Shown here: piece by piece, positions 1 through 11,365 of the stretch
Numbering within the stretch: the first letter of the stretch is position 1
How the letters are laid out: each line of letters opens with the position of its first letter
Source of the DNA: Bufo bufo
Taxonomy: Eukaryota > Chordata > Amphibia > Anura > Bufonidae
DNA length: 64,000 bases
Assembly: GCF_905171765.1 (NCBI RefSeq)
Contig: NC_053397.1
Location: 114,717,295-114,781,294, forward strand
Reading direction: 5' to 3'
The notes under the pieces: model-generated
What the model saw: the letters and a program-made list of their open reading frames with translations, nothing else
What the model was told of the DNA's origin: nothing
The model's database searches: none
Position numbers and translations under genes: made by a program

Positions 1-311
1 ATTTTTTTTCCAGTTACAAAGCAAGGGTTAACAGCCAAACAAAACTCAATATCTATGGCTCTCATTCTGTAGTTTACAGAAACACCCCATATGTGGTCGT
101 AAACCGCTGTACGGGCACACATCAGGGTGCAGAAGGAAAGGAATGCCATACGGTTTTTGGAAGGCAGATTTTGCTGGACTGTTTTTTTGATACCATGTAC
201 CATTTGAAGCCCCCCTGATGCACCCCTAGGGTAGAAACTCCAAAAAAGTGACCCCATTTTAGAAACTGGCAGTTTTGTTGGTACTAGTTTAGGGTACATA
301 TGATTTTTGGA
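1..311 (-). repeat. Fragment of TTAA-type (piggyBac family II) element, internal module
   Basis: This AT-rich stretch carries the internal module of the family II TTAA elements in reverse orientation. It holds the same phrases as 9618-10060 read on the other strand, for example TTTGAAGCCCCCCTGATGCA and the GGGTTAACAGCC tract. The module continues off the left edge. It stops near 311, where unrelated AT-rich sequence begins, and resumes at 484. It has no coding capacity; the ORFs seen in other copies of this module are chance. Confidence 0.75.
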
Positions 312-483
312 AATAAAGATGTATATTGGTCGAGCACTCTAACATAAAGCACACATTTAATCAAGATAAAATTATCATTCACAATAAAAACAGATACATA
401 AAATGAATAAAATTACATCAATAATTTAGCAATAACCACAATGGGGCAGCTATGCATATTAAGGTGAATATTTAAAATGCAGA
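312..483. repeat. AT-rich insert ending in a 90-bp direct repeat (second copy at 6554-6643)
   Basis: This segment interrupts the TTAA-element module. Its last 90 bases (394-483) are identical, as far as I can read, to 6554-6643 on the far side of the Ngaro element. After the match the two copies diverge at once (CATGTCCC here, TAAGGGGC there). The arrangement could be a local duplication or original flanking DNA separated by insertions. I see no TIR or coding capacity. Confidence 0.6.
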
Positions 484-896
484 CATGTCCCATTTGAAGC
501 CCCCTGATGCACCTCTAGAGTAGAAACTCCCCAAAAAGTTACCCCATTTTAGAAACTAAACCCCTCAAGGTATTCAAAACTGATTTTACAAACTATGTTA
601 ACCCTTTAGGTGTTCCACAAGAATTAATGGTAAATAGAGATACAATTTCAAAATTTTACTTTTTTGGCAGATTTTCCATTTTAATATTTTTTTTTCCAGT
701 TACAAAGCAAGGGTTAACAGCCAAACAAAACTCAATATTTATGGCTCTGATTCTGTAGTTTACAGAAACATCCCATATGTGGTCGTAAACCGCTGTATGG
801 GCACACGGCAGGGGGCAGAATGAAAAGAATGCCATAAGGTTTTTGGAAGGCAGATTTTGCTGGACTGTTTTTTTATACCAATCTCCTCCGGCTACA
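484..896 (-). repeat. Second fragment of family II TTAA-element module, cut by Ngaro
   Basis: It is the same reverse-oriented module as 1-311 (same gene-free phrases, including the run ending TTTTTTTATACCA). It breaks off at about 896, where intact copies of the module continue TGTCCCATTTGAAG. The break marks the downstream edge of the Ngaro retrotransposon or of a rearrangement around it. Confidence 0.7.
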
Positions 897-1287
897 CGAC
901 CTACCCGGTTACCCCTTTTAAATAAACCACACCAACACTTACTTGCTTGGTGAAATGACCATGGTGGCCAACTTTATTATTCCACGCATAACAAAACCAC
1001 ATCGTACACCATATAACATTAATAATAATAATAACAGTATCCTCCTTCACCGCCTCACTTCACACTTCAAGACTTACCCTTGGCCGCACTCACCGACCCA
1101 AGGGCACCAACTCCTTGAAGTATACTAGTATCCCCCCCTGTAGGCCTTGTAGCCCAAACAGGGGACCCATCCTCGGCATTAACAAACCATCTGAGATGCA
1201 GGCTCCAACATGTCCTGCACTTCTTAACCATTGAATTGCTCCCCAGGATCCTATTTCCAGCAGCCACCGACAACCACCGGTGACACC

Positions 1288-1920
1288 TCACCTGTGGGTG
1301 TCCCGCCACACCCTAATGGCCCTCTCCAAACCCTCCTGGATACCTAAAGCCCACATGTCTATGCCCACATCATTCAGATGTACACCATCATCTCTTAAGA
1401 ATTGAGGCGACGTCGCCTCCAACTCCCGATGACGAACAACAATCCCACCTTGTCTGCGCACAAAACGCCCCACCTCCTTATTCAACTTCGCCCGGGCTTT
1501 GTTAATCCGCTCCACCAACCTAGCAAACCGCCAGCAACGCCTCGCAACAACCTCCGACCAAACCAACAACAAATCCGAAAACTCCGACAATAGGCGTAGC
1601 ACATCCAACTTGATATCCCGGATCACATCCCGGGAACGCCGCACTCCCAAATCGTTGCCTCAAACATGAAGCACCAATATATCAGGCGGCCGATCTAAAG
1701 AGGCATTCATGTGAATTTCGGGCAGAACCCGACCCCAAAGGAGCCCCCTCAAACCGATCCACCGGACTAGCAATTCCTCCGTCGGGAAACCCAACTGGCG
1801 TCCATTCCTTCTAACATCCGCGCGTAAGGCCCCCCAGTAGACGTATGAATGCCCGAAGATCCATGCGAGACACGGCGCTGCCCCTAAAACAAGATAAAAT
1901 AGTTGTGACAACACTTCCAA
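1288..1920 (-). pseudogene. SGNH hydrolase domain of Ngaro element, one in-frame stop
   Basis: This is the 3'-most gene of the Ngaro element and resembles SGNH/GDSL-type esterases, which vertebrate Ngaro elements are known to carry; its role in the cycle is unclear. Block I is WIFGHSYVYWG, with the nucleophile Ser in GHS at about 1846-1848. The next block reads ILVLHV, then a stop, then GNDLG, so the usual GGND has lost its first Gly to TGA at 1660-1662. The Asp-His pair appears in DGVHLND (His codon about 1378-1380). Apart from that stop the domain reads open in one frame for about 210 codons and all three catalytic positions remain. The true start is unclear, as it lies just downstream of the recombinase stop. 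The best explanation is a formerly intact hydrolase with one nonsense change. Confidence 0.75.
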
Positions 1921-1959
1921 ACATACCGAATCCCGTTAACCAACACCACCCACCAACAA

Positions 1960-2871
1960 TCACAACAGATGAGGCCGAATACAAGATTGAAAACAATCCG
2001 ACTCCCAACGCCCAATACGTTTTATAACCTCTTCCCCGAGCCCCCACCTGGCAGCCTCCGTCACTGCCCCTATCCAAAAAGAATGAGAAGCATATTCATT
2101 AACGGGAAGACCCGCTGCACCCAAACATTTTTTAAATACAGCAATAAATTGAAAACGTGATAACCGCGAACCGTCCCGGTGAACCAACAAAGAACCCCTA
2201 CCATCAGGCCGCACCCCCAAATATTCCTCCACACAACGCACCGGACAAAGCACCGACCCAACCAAAGGCCTGAGCCACAAAACTGCACCCTTACCTACCT
2301 GATCCGTTTTTGACCTGCGTATCACACACCGCAAACCGCCATCTCCCAACCAAACATCCTCCCTCAACAAACCACCATCACCCGTACGACTGGCGGACAC
2401 CAATTCCGAAATTCGAAAGGCTCCGAAAAAGGCCAACGAAAACGCCGCCCTAAACAAAAGCGCTTCAAATTCAGACACACAAACCGAACCTGCCTTCTCC
2501 CACAGGACTTGTAACACATCAAAAGAAACCGGCCGTCTATAGTCCTTACGAATCACTCCCCGCCGATAACCTTTCAGTGCCTGCCGAACCATGAAACACC
2601 GAGACACATCAGCAATTCCCCGCAAGCGCAACCAGAAGGCAACAGCCGCCACCCTCTTAGATGCCACAGAAAAAGACAAACCCTCAGCATAACATGAACC
2701 TACCCAAAAAACCAATAAAGTCCTAAGTTCCTCAACCGAACTATACCCCCCAACCCGCTCTATCAGCTCCTCCCACAACAACCATACTGACGAATAAGCC
2801 GACCACGTACCTCTACTGAGTGACTGACCAATCAGGCCCGCTGACACCCCAAGGCCAGGCTCCAGAGCCAC
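1960..2871 (-). pseudogene. Ngaro tyrosine recombinase, catalytic residues mutated
   Basis: This is a full-length 303-residue ORF of the phage-integrase fold. It would integrate the circular cDNA of the element without target duplication. Catalytic Arg I is in FGAFRISEL (residue 153), Lys in RRSKTDQ (188), box II reads HSFWIGA (His 263) and GRWES holds the His/Trp position (289). In active relatives box II is HxxR and the nucleophile is a Tyr just before IRP. Here residue 266 is Trp (TGG at 2074-2076, a single C-to-T change from CGG) and residue 297 is Cys (TGT at 1981-1983, one base from TAT). With both changed the enzyme should be inactive, although the frame is open. Its start overlaps the end of the RNase H frame by about 40 bases in another frame. 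Confidence 0.85.
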
Positions 2872-4616
2872 TGGGGACAGGGTAAGCCCTGAACTTCGGC
2901 GCCTGGCGAATCTGCAAGTGAGTTATCTACACCTGGAACATGTACCGCAACAAAACATGCATTCAACCGCAGCCCCCGCAACACCAAATGCCTGAGTAAA
3001 TTTAACACCGGCGGAGAATTAGCCGTCTGGCTATTAATCACCTGCACCACCCCCATGTTGTCACAAAAAAAAAGAACTCGCCGATTCTTGAGCCAATCCC
3101 CCCACAACTCTGTAGCCAAAACTATGGGAAAAAGCTCCAACAAAACCAAGTTGCTAAGGAAACCAGCCTGTTCCCACTCCACCGGCCACGCACCCGCGCT
3201 CCATTGCCCCTGGCAAAAAACACCATATCCACACGAACCCGCGGCATCAGAAAACAACTCCAAATCCACACTACTAATCGCTTCCTCCATCCACATTGAC
3301 CGCCCATTATATTCTCCCAGAAAATTCTCCCACACCACCAAATCCTCCTTTACCGCAACAGGTAATCGCAAATAATGAAAAGGGGAGACCACCCCCGCCG
3401 TAGCTAACGCTAAACGCCTGCAAAAAACCCTCCCCATTGGCAAAATACGACAAGCGAAATTCAATTTTCCCAATACAGACTGAACCCGCTTAAGCTGAAC
3501 CTTCTTAGCTCTCCGCAGAAAAAAAAAACCTCCGCTAACAGATCAGACACCTTATTGTCCGGTAACCGACATTCCATGGCCATGCTGTCAATTTCTATCC
3601 CCAGAAACGTCATAACCATGGAAGGCCCCTCCATTTTTTCCCCAGCTAAAGGAATGCCAAACCTCGCAGCCACTCGCTCCATCGTGTGCAACAACACAGG
3701 ACACACCCTGGATCCAGCCGGACCTAAGAACAAAAAATCGTCCAAATAATGCAGCACCGAGTTCCATCCAGACTCCTGTTTCACCACCCACTCCAAAAAA
3801 AGAACTAAACGATTCGAACAGTGAACAAGAAATTGCGCAGCCCATCGGCAAACAACAATCCACATAATAACAACCCTCCCATTGAAAACAGAGTAAATGC
3901 AAACTATCCGGGTGAATGGGCAACAACCGAAAAGCAGCCTCAATGTCTGTCTTAGCAAGCAGGGCGCCCTGACCGAAATGCCTAACCCATCGCACCGCCG
4001 CATCAAAAGACGTGTACGACACAGAGCACAACTCATCCGCTATTCCATCATTCACCGACCCCCCTTGCGGATAGGACAAATGATGAATAAGTCTAAACTT
4101 ATTGGGCTCCTTCTTAGGCACCAAACCCAACGGGGACACCCACAAGTCCGGCAAGGGACGCTCACTAAAGGGGCCTACCACCCTGCCAGCAGCAACCTCC
4201 TTCTCAATCTTATCCCTCACCACCTCCGGATGATGCAACGCAGAGGACAAATTCCGCACCGACAAACACTGCACAACTGAACTACACGGAATCACGAAAC
4301 CCTTAGTAAACCCCGCCAACAAAAACTGCCCAACCTCTCTATTTGGATAACTCTTTAAATAGGGCTCCATCTCTCCCACCCTCACCGCAGTCACCCCTCT
4401 TCTGCACAGCCTCGGGTCCCTTACCCCTCCCTCGCTTGAAGCAACGCGACAAACTATGGGAGCCACCGCAACCGGAACACTCGTGCTTGTACCGGCAATC
4501 TGACAAGAACCTACAATGTCCCTCGTTATATTGCCAACAACAGCCTTTTCTACCTCCTCCCTGTGATTCAGAAGCCGAGGGACCCCCGGCCGATCCCTGA
4601 AAGGGCTGAGGGCCAC
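2832..4616 (-). pseudogene. Ngaro reverse transcriptase-RNase H, two frameshifts
   Basis: Three overlapping frames make up one polymerase gene. The first (4616-3588) holds the RT fingers and palm: WVSPLGLVPKKEPNKFRLI, then KTDIEAAFRLLPIHP with the first catalytic Asp, then PMGCAIS. The second frame (to 3461) holds the active-site motif YLDDFLFLGP. The third (3473-2832) is the DIRS-type RNase H, with LFSDAAGSCGYGVF, LLELFPIVLA, FFCDNMGVVQ and HVPGVDNSLAD giving the D-E-D-D residues. The frame is lost at a T7 run near 3796 and again at a run of about ten T near 3520. Nothing else appears missing. RT and RNase H copy the element's RNA into DNA. The 3' end overlaps the recombinase frame. Confidence 0.85.
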
Positions 4617-6342
4617 TCCTAGGCGCCGCCATCAATCGCATTCAGAGACCAATGTCCTTATGATCCCACCGTATGCTAGGCCTGACTGCCTTCCGTTGCC
4701 GGAACTGCTCATCATACCTGAGCCACGCCACACCCCCATAAGTCCGATGAGCCTCCCCTATCGCATCCATATAGCAGTACAGTGCAGAACAATGTTCGGG
4801 CGATTTTTCCCCAACCACACTGGCCAAAATCGCAAAGGCCTGAAGCCAATTCTGAAAAGTACGTGGGATCAACCTGTACCGCCTCCTTTCCTCATCCTCT
4901 TTTTTACTCTCATCTGGCTTCCCACGGTCCAAATTAAATTTTTCCAAAGGAAGCAAGGAAAATATTTCTACATATTCATCCCTCCATATCTTATCCCTGA
5001 TTTCTTGCTTCAAATGAGACCCCAGTGGCCCTTCAAAGCACACATAAATTTCACCTTTTGCTGCGTCCGACAACTGAACGCCATCCCCCACTTCACTTCT
5101 ACCCCCAGCCCCAGCCCCTGAGGCCTGCACACCACCTGTGACCACGCTATCCCCAACACCCACCGTACCTTGCACCGTCCCTTGCTCTAAAGTCCCCACC
5201 GCCTGCGCAGGCGCCCAGACCGACGCCGGAGATGAAGGCGCCCCTGACCCCAACCGCGACAACAATGACAACATCCCCGACAGAACCTCCCGGGCCAAAA
5301 CATCAGAACCCCCCACACTATACTGAACAGCACCCCCAACTGGCATCTGACACGTCGTCATCTCACCTGGCCGTCCCCAGACAGATCCTCCGGCAGCCGC
5401 CTCTTCACTCACAGATGTCCGCACCGGCGAGCTCGCTCCACATGGCACAGCTTCTTCCAGAATCGCGTCGTCCCTTCCGCCTGCCGCGACGTCCTCTCCA
5501 GACTCCAATTCTCCTTCCTCCAGAAGCAAAGCCTTCCCCTCAGGGCGCCAACGTGAGGGGAGGGTAACAGTCCGAACCCCAGCCGGGCGGGCCTCATCCT
5601 CTAGCCGCATCTCTGGAATCCCTCCTGCTTCCCTAGTTATGGACTCTGCAGCCATCCGGCCGCAAGCCGCCCCACCATGCCGCCGTTCAGGGTGTAGGGC
5701 CCCAGCCTCCTCCCTGACGTTCGTCTGGCTGCAATGTCGCCGACCCACCACACGGGGTCGCGACGCATCTACATCAAAGCCCGCCGCTGCGCACACATCC
5801 TCTTCACCCTGCAGCTGCCGGCCCAGCTCCCTCCGCCGCAGCGTCGGAGACACCAGCTCTTCACACACAGGTAGGCCCAGGCCTGCAGACAGCCCGGCCG
5901 CAACACCTCTTCTCTCCACAGGTGAGGTCCTTCTGGCTCGACCCCGGCGCGGAGCATCTCGCGGGGACGTCGCCGCCTGGGAACGGTCTCTCCCCCTTGC
6001 TGAAAGGGAGACGGGTCTAGGGGAAGCCTGACCCTCTCCCGCCGGCCCGCCACGCGATACCGAATTCCTCCCGCTGCGTCTGGGGGTCCGACTGGCCATG
6101 GGCACCTCAGACCTCAGCGGAGGGTCCCTGGCAGGGCTTCTAATGCGTCGGCGGACCCGGGGGGTAGCTTCTGGGCTCAAGCACTCAGGGGGGACAGATC
6201 TCCTGGCCCTGACAGCGCGAGCTACTGTAACCGGAGGGGCAGGAGGGAGAAGGGCAGACTGAATAGACTGCTGCATGAAATCCACCCCATGTACCTGCAC
6301 CGCGGCCCGCACCGCCGCCAGCAGCTCGTCCAAGGAGGCCAT
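4339..6342 (-). pseudogene. Ngaro gag-like protein with CCCH zinc finger, in-frame stop
   Basis: The ORF 6342-4642 encodes 566 residues. It starts MASLDELLAAVRAAV, runs through a long Arg/Ser/Pro-rich low-complexity middle, and ends in a conserved domain (EIYVCFEGPLGSHL to AWLRYDEQFRQRK). A TGA at 4642-4644 follows DIGL. The same frame then continues for 100 codons with a Cys-rich segment, CCWQYNEGHCRFLSDC then RYKHEC, which fits the CCCH-type finger seen in Ngaro gag proteins. I read the TGA as a nonsense change of a Trp codon, because the finger belongs to gag. The gag tail overlaps the RT frame. It would package the element RNA. Its assignment rests on position, the finger and composition rather than a residue-level match. 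Confidence 0.7.
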
Positions 6343-6549
6343 GTCGTCTAAATTCCACGCTGAAAGGCTGCAACTGCCCCAAAGCTCCTCCTCCCAATCT
6401 TATATCCTCCCGCCGAAACCCAACTCCTCCCCACCTAACTCCAACCAACCCCTAAACATACCACCAGGCAATTTAACCCTCTCCTAGCCTGCAGTCTTCC
6501 CCCTAAGTCAGCTCGCCCTGCACTATGGCTGCGCCCCCGCTCCGTTGCT

Positions 6550-7722
6550 TTTAATACATAAAATGAATAAAATTACATCAATAATTTAGCAATAACCACA
6601 ATGGGGCAGCTATGCATATTAAGGTGAATATTTAAAATGCAGATAAGGGGCTATTCCGCCCTATGGCACTGAGGAATCCTTATGTTGTATCCTTGGCCTA
6701 ATCTGCAAAAAATTCTACAAGGAACCGCAGTAGTGGATGTTATTTGCTTTTTTGAGTCCCTTTTTTTAAGGCTAGAAACGTTGGTCTGCAATCCTCAAGT
6801 GACAATCACAGTCGACTTTGTATGGTGGTATTATTTGTGCAAAGTACTTAAATCCGATAATGTTCTTTGTGGATATAATCGGTATTATTCAAGTACAGTC
6901 CGGAAGTTCTTATCAGGATATAGATAATGTTCAGTCTGATAATGATTAGCGGTAATCTCGGCTGTTCAGCCGCTTACCTCCTCCTTCCCGGGATGGTCCA
7001 CGTGTGTCCGCTGGTATTTGTCGAGGGGCGAGTGATGCGGGAAGCTCCGGCGTCTTGCGTCGCACTCCACGATAGCCGTACTTACAAGCTCTCGTGGGAT
7101 CACACTCGCGTGACTTTCTCTTTCGTCCGGCGATGACGTCTCTACTGTGTCGATTCAGAGAATTCGATCTTCCAGATATTATAATAGTGTCTGCATGGCC
7201 ATGCGACTAGAAGTATTTCGACAGGTGTATGGCGTTTACCAGACGCGTTTCGGGAAATGTAACTATCCCTTCCTCAGTGGTTATGCTACACCTGTCTGTA
7301 TCCGCCTTATATACTCTGTAGAGCTGTCATCAAAACATGGAAGCCGGATCCGAAATCCAGACTTTAGAATTTAAAATTCAGTACTTCCGATTTTTATGGC
7401 TTGTATTACTTACAAGCTTCCGATTTTTGATTCGAAAATCTTCAAGGCTTCCGATTTTTTGGGCTTCTGATTATTAGTTTTTTTAGAAAGTATCGATTTT
7501 TTTAGAAGCTTTCGATTTTTTCAAACTTGTGGTATTTTTCTTTATTATAATTTTCTCACGATTTTGTTAAATAGTGAGACATTAAAAAGGGAAAGAAAGC
7601 ATTCATTAATTCATTTCATGTGTTGCCCCAGCGGTTTTTCCAACAATTCTGATGTTTAAAAGATTATTCAAACAATATTATACCAATATTAAAACTATTA
7701 AAACACAATTAATTATTATTAA
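6550..7722. other. Unassigned region with short CTTCCGATTTTT repeats
   Basis: It begins with the second copy of the 90-bp direct repeat (6554-6643). I recognise no gene; the ORFs at 6682-7374 resemble nothing known and lack codon structure. Near 7230-7285 is ACGCGTTTCGGG followed by CCTTCCTCAGTGG, a phrase that recurs in frog and fish repeats, so this may be the end of an unidentified retroelement. From 7385 to 7530 an imperfect tandem of CTTCCGATTTTT occurs about six times. The rest (7530-7722) is plain AT-rich DNA. Confidence 0.4.
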
Positions 7723-8660
7723 CCTCTTAAGGACACATGACGTACCGGTACGTCATGATGTCCTGGTACTTAAGGACACATGACGTACCGGTACGTCATG
7801 TGTTGTTCCGATCACTGCCGCCCGGCCGGCAGTGATCGGAACCCGGTGCCTGCTCAAATCATCGAGCAGGCACCTAGGCTAAATGCGTGGGGGGGTCCCG
7901 TGACCCCCCCCATGTCGGCGATCGCGGCAAACCGCAGGTCAATTCAGACCTGCGGTTTGCTGCGATTTCTGCAGTTTCTGATCCCTGCGGTCCCTGACCG
8001 CGGGGATCAGAAACTTTAGTATTCCTAAAATAGATCTGTATCCCTCCCCCTGCACCCCCCGAGTGATTTTAGCCCGGTGGGAGGTGCAGGGGGAGGGTTG
8101 CGGGTAGTGCGGGCGGTGCGGGAGGCGGGCGGTGCGGCAGGCGGGATCGCGATCCCCCGCCCGCCTCCCCTTGTATAATCGTTGGTTTCTAGTGGGTATA
8201 CCAGGGTGCCAGCACATTGCTGGCACCCTGGTATAAACGGCTGACATCTGCGATGCGATGTCAGCCGTTAACCCTTTCCATACAGCGGTCCGTACGGACC
8301 GCTGTATGGAAAAGGTTAACAGCGCAGGGAGCTCCCTCCCTCTCCCATCGGGGGGCTGCTGTGCCTTTGCAGCCCCCCGATGGGAGAGGGAGAGAGCCCC
8401 CAGAGAGCCCCCCTCAGCCCTGTGCTTACCCTTCCCCGTCTGCGCAGTTCTGAGCAGACGGGGAAGGTTCCCATGGCAACAGGACGCCTCTCAGGCGTCC
8501 TGCTGTCCATGGTGCTGAACAGATCTGTGCTAAAAGCATAGATCTGTTCAGTGTAAGTAAAATACAGTACAGAACAATATATATTGTACTGTACTGTATT
8601 ATACAGACATCAGACCCACTGGATCTTCAAGAACCAAGTGGGTCTGGGTCAAAAAAAAAG
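7723..8660. repeat. Chain of consecutive hairpins at element end
   Basis: At least eight separate inverted repeats follow one another almost without spacers. Stems include GACGTACCGGTACGTC, GTTCCGATCACTGCCG with its complement, the stem around 8275-8310 centred on GGTCCGTACGGACC, a 20-bp stem of CTCCCTCTCCCATCGG type (8330-8392), the CCTTCCCCGTCTG stem (8430-8468) and ACAGTACAGAACAATATATA with its partner. This is a structural feature of the transposon end, not a set of terminators. Confidence 0.8.
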
Positions 8661-11361
8661 TTAAAAAAAGTAAAAAAAAAATGTAAAAATCAAAAAACAC
8701 ATTTATCACTGATTAAAAATGAAAAAAATAAAATTCCCTACACATGTTTGGTATCGCCGCGTCCGTAACGACCTGATCTATAAAACGGTTATGTTACTTT
8801 ACCCGAACGGTGAACGCCATAAAAATAAAAAATAAAAAACTATGATGAAATTGAAATTTTGCCCACCTTACTTCCCAAAAAAGGTAATAAAAGTGATCAA
8901 AAAAGTCGCATGTACGCCAAAATAGTACCAATCAAACCGTCATCTCATCCCGCAAAAATCATACCCTACCCAAGATAATCGCCCAAAAACTGAAAAAACT
9001 ATGGCTCTTAGACTATGGAAACACTAAAACATGATTTTTTTGGTTTCAAAAATGAAATCATTGTGTAAAACTTACATAAATAAAAAAAAAAAGTATACAT
9101 ATTAGGTATCGCCGCGTCCGTATCGACCGGCTCTATAAAAATATTACATGATCTAACCCCTCAGATGACCACCGTAAAAAAATTAAAATAAAAACGGTGT
9201 AAAAAAAGCCATTTTTTGTCATCTTACGTCACAAAAAGTGTAATAGCAAGCAATCAAAAAGTCATATGCACCCCAAAATAGATGCCAATCAAACCGTCAT
9301 TTCATCCCGCAAAAAATGAGACCCTAATTAAGATAATCGCCCAAAAACTGAAAAAACTATGGCTCTTAGACTATGGAGACACTAAAACATTTTTTTTGTT
9401 TTAAAAATGAAATCATTGTGTAAAACTTGCATAAATAAAAGAAATAGTATACATATTAGGTATCGCCGCGTCCGTGACAACCTGCTCTATAAAATTACCA
9501 CATGATCTAACCTGTCAGATGAATGTTGTCAATAACAAAAAATAAAAACGTGCCAAAAAATCTATTTCTTGTTACCTTGCCGCACAAAAAGTGTAATATA
9601 GAGCAACCAAAAATCATATGTACCCTAAACTAGTACCAACAAAACTGCCACCCTATCCCGTAGTTTCTAAAATGAGGTCACTTTTTTGGAGTTTCTACTC
9701 TAGGGGTGCATCAGGGGGGCTTCAAATGGGACATGGTGTAAAAAAAAAACTGTCCAGCAAAATCTGCCTTCCAAAAACCGTATGGCGTTCCTTTCCTTCT
9801 GCGCCCTGCCGTGTGCCCGTACAGCAGTTTACGACCACATATGGGGTGTTTCTGTAAACTACAGAATCAGGGCCATAAATAATGAGTTTTGTTTGGCTGT
9901 TAACCCTTGCTTTGTAACTGGAAAAAAAATATTAAAATGGAAAATCTGCCAAAAAGGTGAAATTTTGAAATTGTATCTCTATTTTCCATTAAATCTTGTG
10001 CAACACCTAAAGGGTTAACAAAGTTTGTAAAATCAGTTTTGAATACCTTGAGGGGTGTAGTTTTTTAGATGGGGTCACTTTTATGGAGTTTCTACTCCAG
10101 GGGTGCATCAGGGGGGCTTCAAATGGGACATGGTGCCAAAAAAACAGTCCAGCAAAATCAGCCCTCCAAAAACCAAACGGCGCACCTTTCACTCTACGCC
10201 CCGCTGTGTGCCCGTACAGTAGTTTACGGCCACATATGGGGTGTTTCTGTAAACAGCAGAGTCAGGGCAATAAAGATACAGTCTTGTTTGGCTGTTAACC
10301 CTTGCTTTGTTAGTGGAAAAAATGGGTTAAAATGGAAAATTAGGCAAAAAAATGAAATTCTCAAATTTCATCGCCATTTGCCAATAACTCCTGTGCAACA
10401 CCTAAAGGGTTAACGATGTATATAAAATCAGTTTTGAATAGCTTGAGGGGTGTAGTTTCTTAGATGGGGTCACTTTTAGGGAGTTTCTCCTCTAGGGGTG
10501 CATCAGGGGGCTTCAAATAGGACATGGTGTAAATAAACCAGTCCATAAAAATCAGCCCTCCAAAAACCATACGGCGCACCTTTCACTCTACGCCCCGCTG
10601 TGTGGCCGTACAGTAGTTTACGGCCACATATTGGGTGTTTCTGTAAACGGCAGAGTCAGGGCAATAAAGATACAGTCTTGTTTGGCTGTTAACCCTTGAT
10701 TTGTTAGTGGAAAAAATGGGTTAAAATGAAAAATTAGACAAAAAAAATAAATTCTCAAATTTCCTCCCCATTTGCCAATAACTCTTGTGCAACACCTAAA
10801 GGGTTAACAACGTATGCAAAATCAGTTTTGAATACCTTGAGGGGTGTAGTTTCTTAGATGGGGTCATTTTTGGGTGGTTTCTATAATGTAAGCCTCGCAA
10901 AGTGACTTGGAGACCTGAACTGGTCCCTAAAAATTGAGTTTTTGTAAATTTCTGAAAAATTTCAAGATTTGCTTCTAAACATCTAAGCCTTATAACATCC
11001 CCAAAAAATAAAATATCATTCCCAAATCAATTCTAACAAGAAGTAGACATATGGGGAATGTAAAGTCATCACAATTTTTTGGGGTATTACTATGTATTAC
11101 AGAAGTAGAGAAACTGAAACTTTGAAATTTGCAAATTTTTCCAAATTTTTTGTTAAATTAGGTATTTTTTGGTGCAAAAAAAATAATTTTTTTGACTTCA
11201 TTTTACCAGTGTCATGAAGTACAATATGTGACGAAAAAACAATCTCAGAACGGCCTGGATAAGTCAAAGCGTTTTAAAGTTATCAGCACTTAAAGGGACT
11301 CTGGTCAGATTTTCAAAAAATGGCCTGGTCCTAAGGTGTAAAAAGGCTGTGTCCTTAAGGG
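7723..11361. mobile_element. Non-autonomous piggyBac-type element, family II, complete with TTAA duplication
   Basis: TTAA at 7719-7722 and again at 11362-11365 flanks the element. Its ends are inverted: CCTCTTAAGGACACA at the left, and the right end reads CCCCTTAAGGACACA on the other strand. The left 0.9 kb is a chain of near-perfect hairpins. The right 2.7 kb is two tandem modules of about 350-400 bases: three copies centred on TATCGCCGCGTCCGT (about 8740-9620) and three on GGGGGGCTTCAAATGG (about 9655-10870). There is no transposase. The same ends and modules flank the piggyBac transposases at 51592-56849 and 56854-61880, so it is a deletion derivative mobilised in trans. Confidence 0.8.
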
Positions 11362-11365
11362 GTTA

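Larger units (their letters stand above)
897..6549 (-). mobile_element. Ngaro-type (DIRS order) retrotransposon, degenerate
   Basis: Read on the minus strand the order is gag (6342-4339), RT-RNase H (4616-2832), tyrosine recombinase (2871-1960) and SGNH hydrolase (1920-1288). That order, with a tyrosine recombinase in place of a DDE integrase and a hydrolase at the 3' end, is the layout known for vertebrate Ngaro elements. About 200 bases of 5' leader (6343-6549) and about 390 bases of 3' region (897-1287) flank the genes. I could not find the split direct repeats expected at Ngaro ends, so the termini may be lost. The edges are inferred from where flanking repeats begin. Frameshifts and stops show that this copy is dead. 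Confidence 0.85.

Noticed and set aside
1288..1920. Independent host esterase gene
   Set aside because: It is contiguous with Ngaro genes on the same strand in the order known for that family.
6682..7374. Three consecutive plus-strand ORFs (81, 69 and 75 codons) as small genes
   Set aside because: They are in different frames, without recognisable domains or splice-consistent structure; the length is expected by chance.
7723..8660. Row of transcription terminators or a riboswitch-like RNA
   Set aside because: The stems lie at the end of a DNA transposon and lack any gene context; the organism is a vertebrate.
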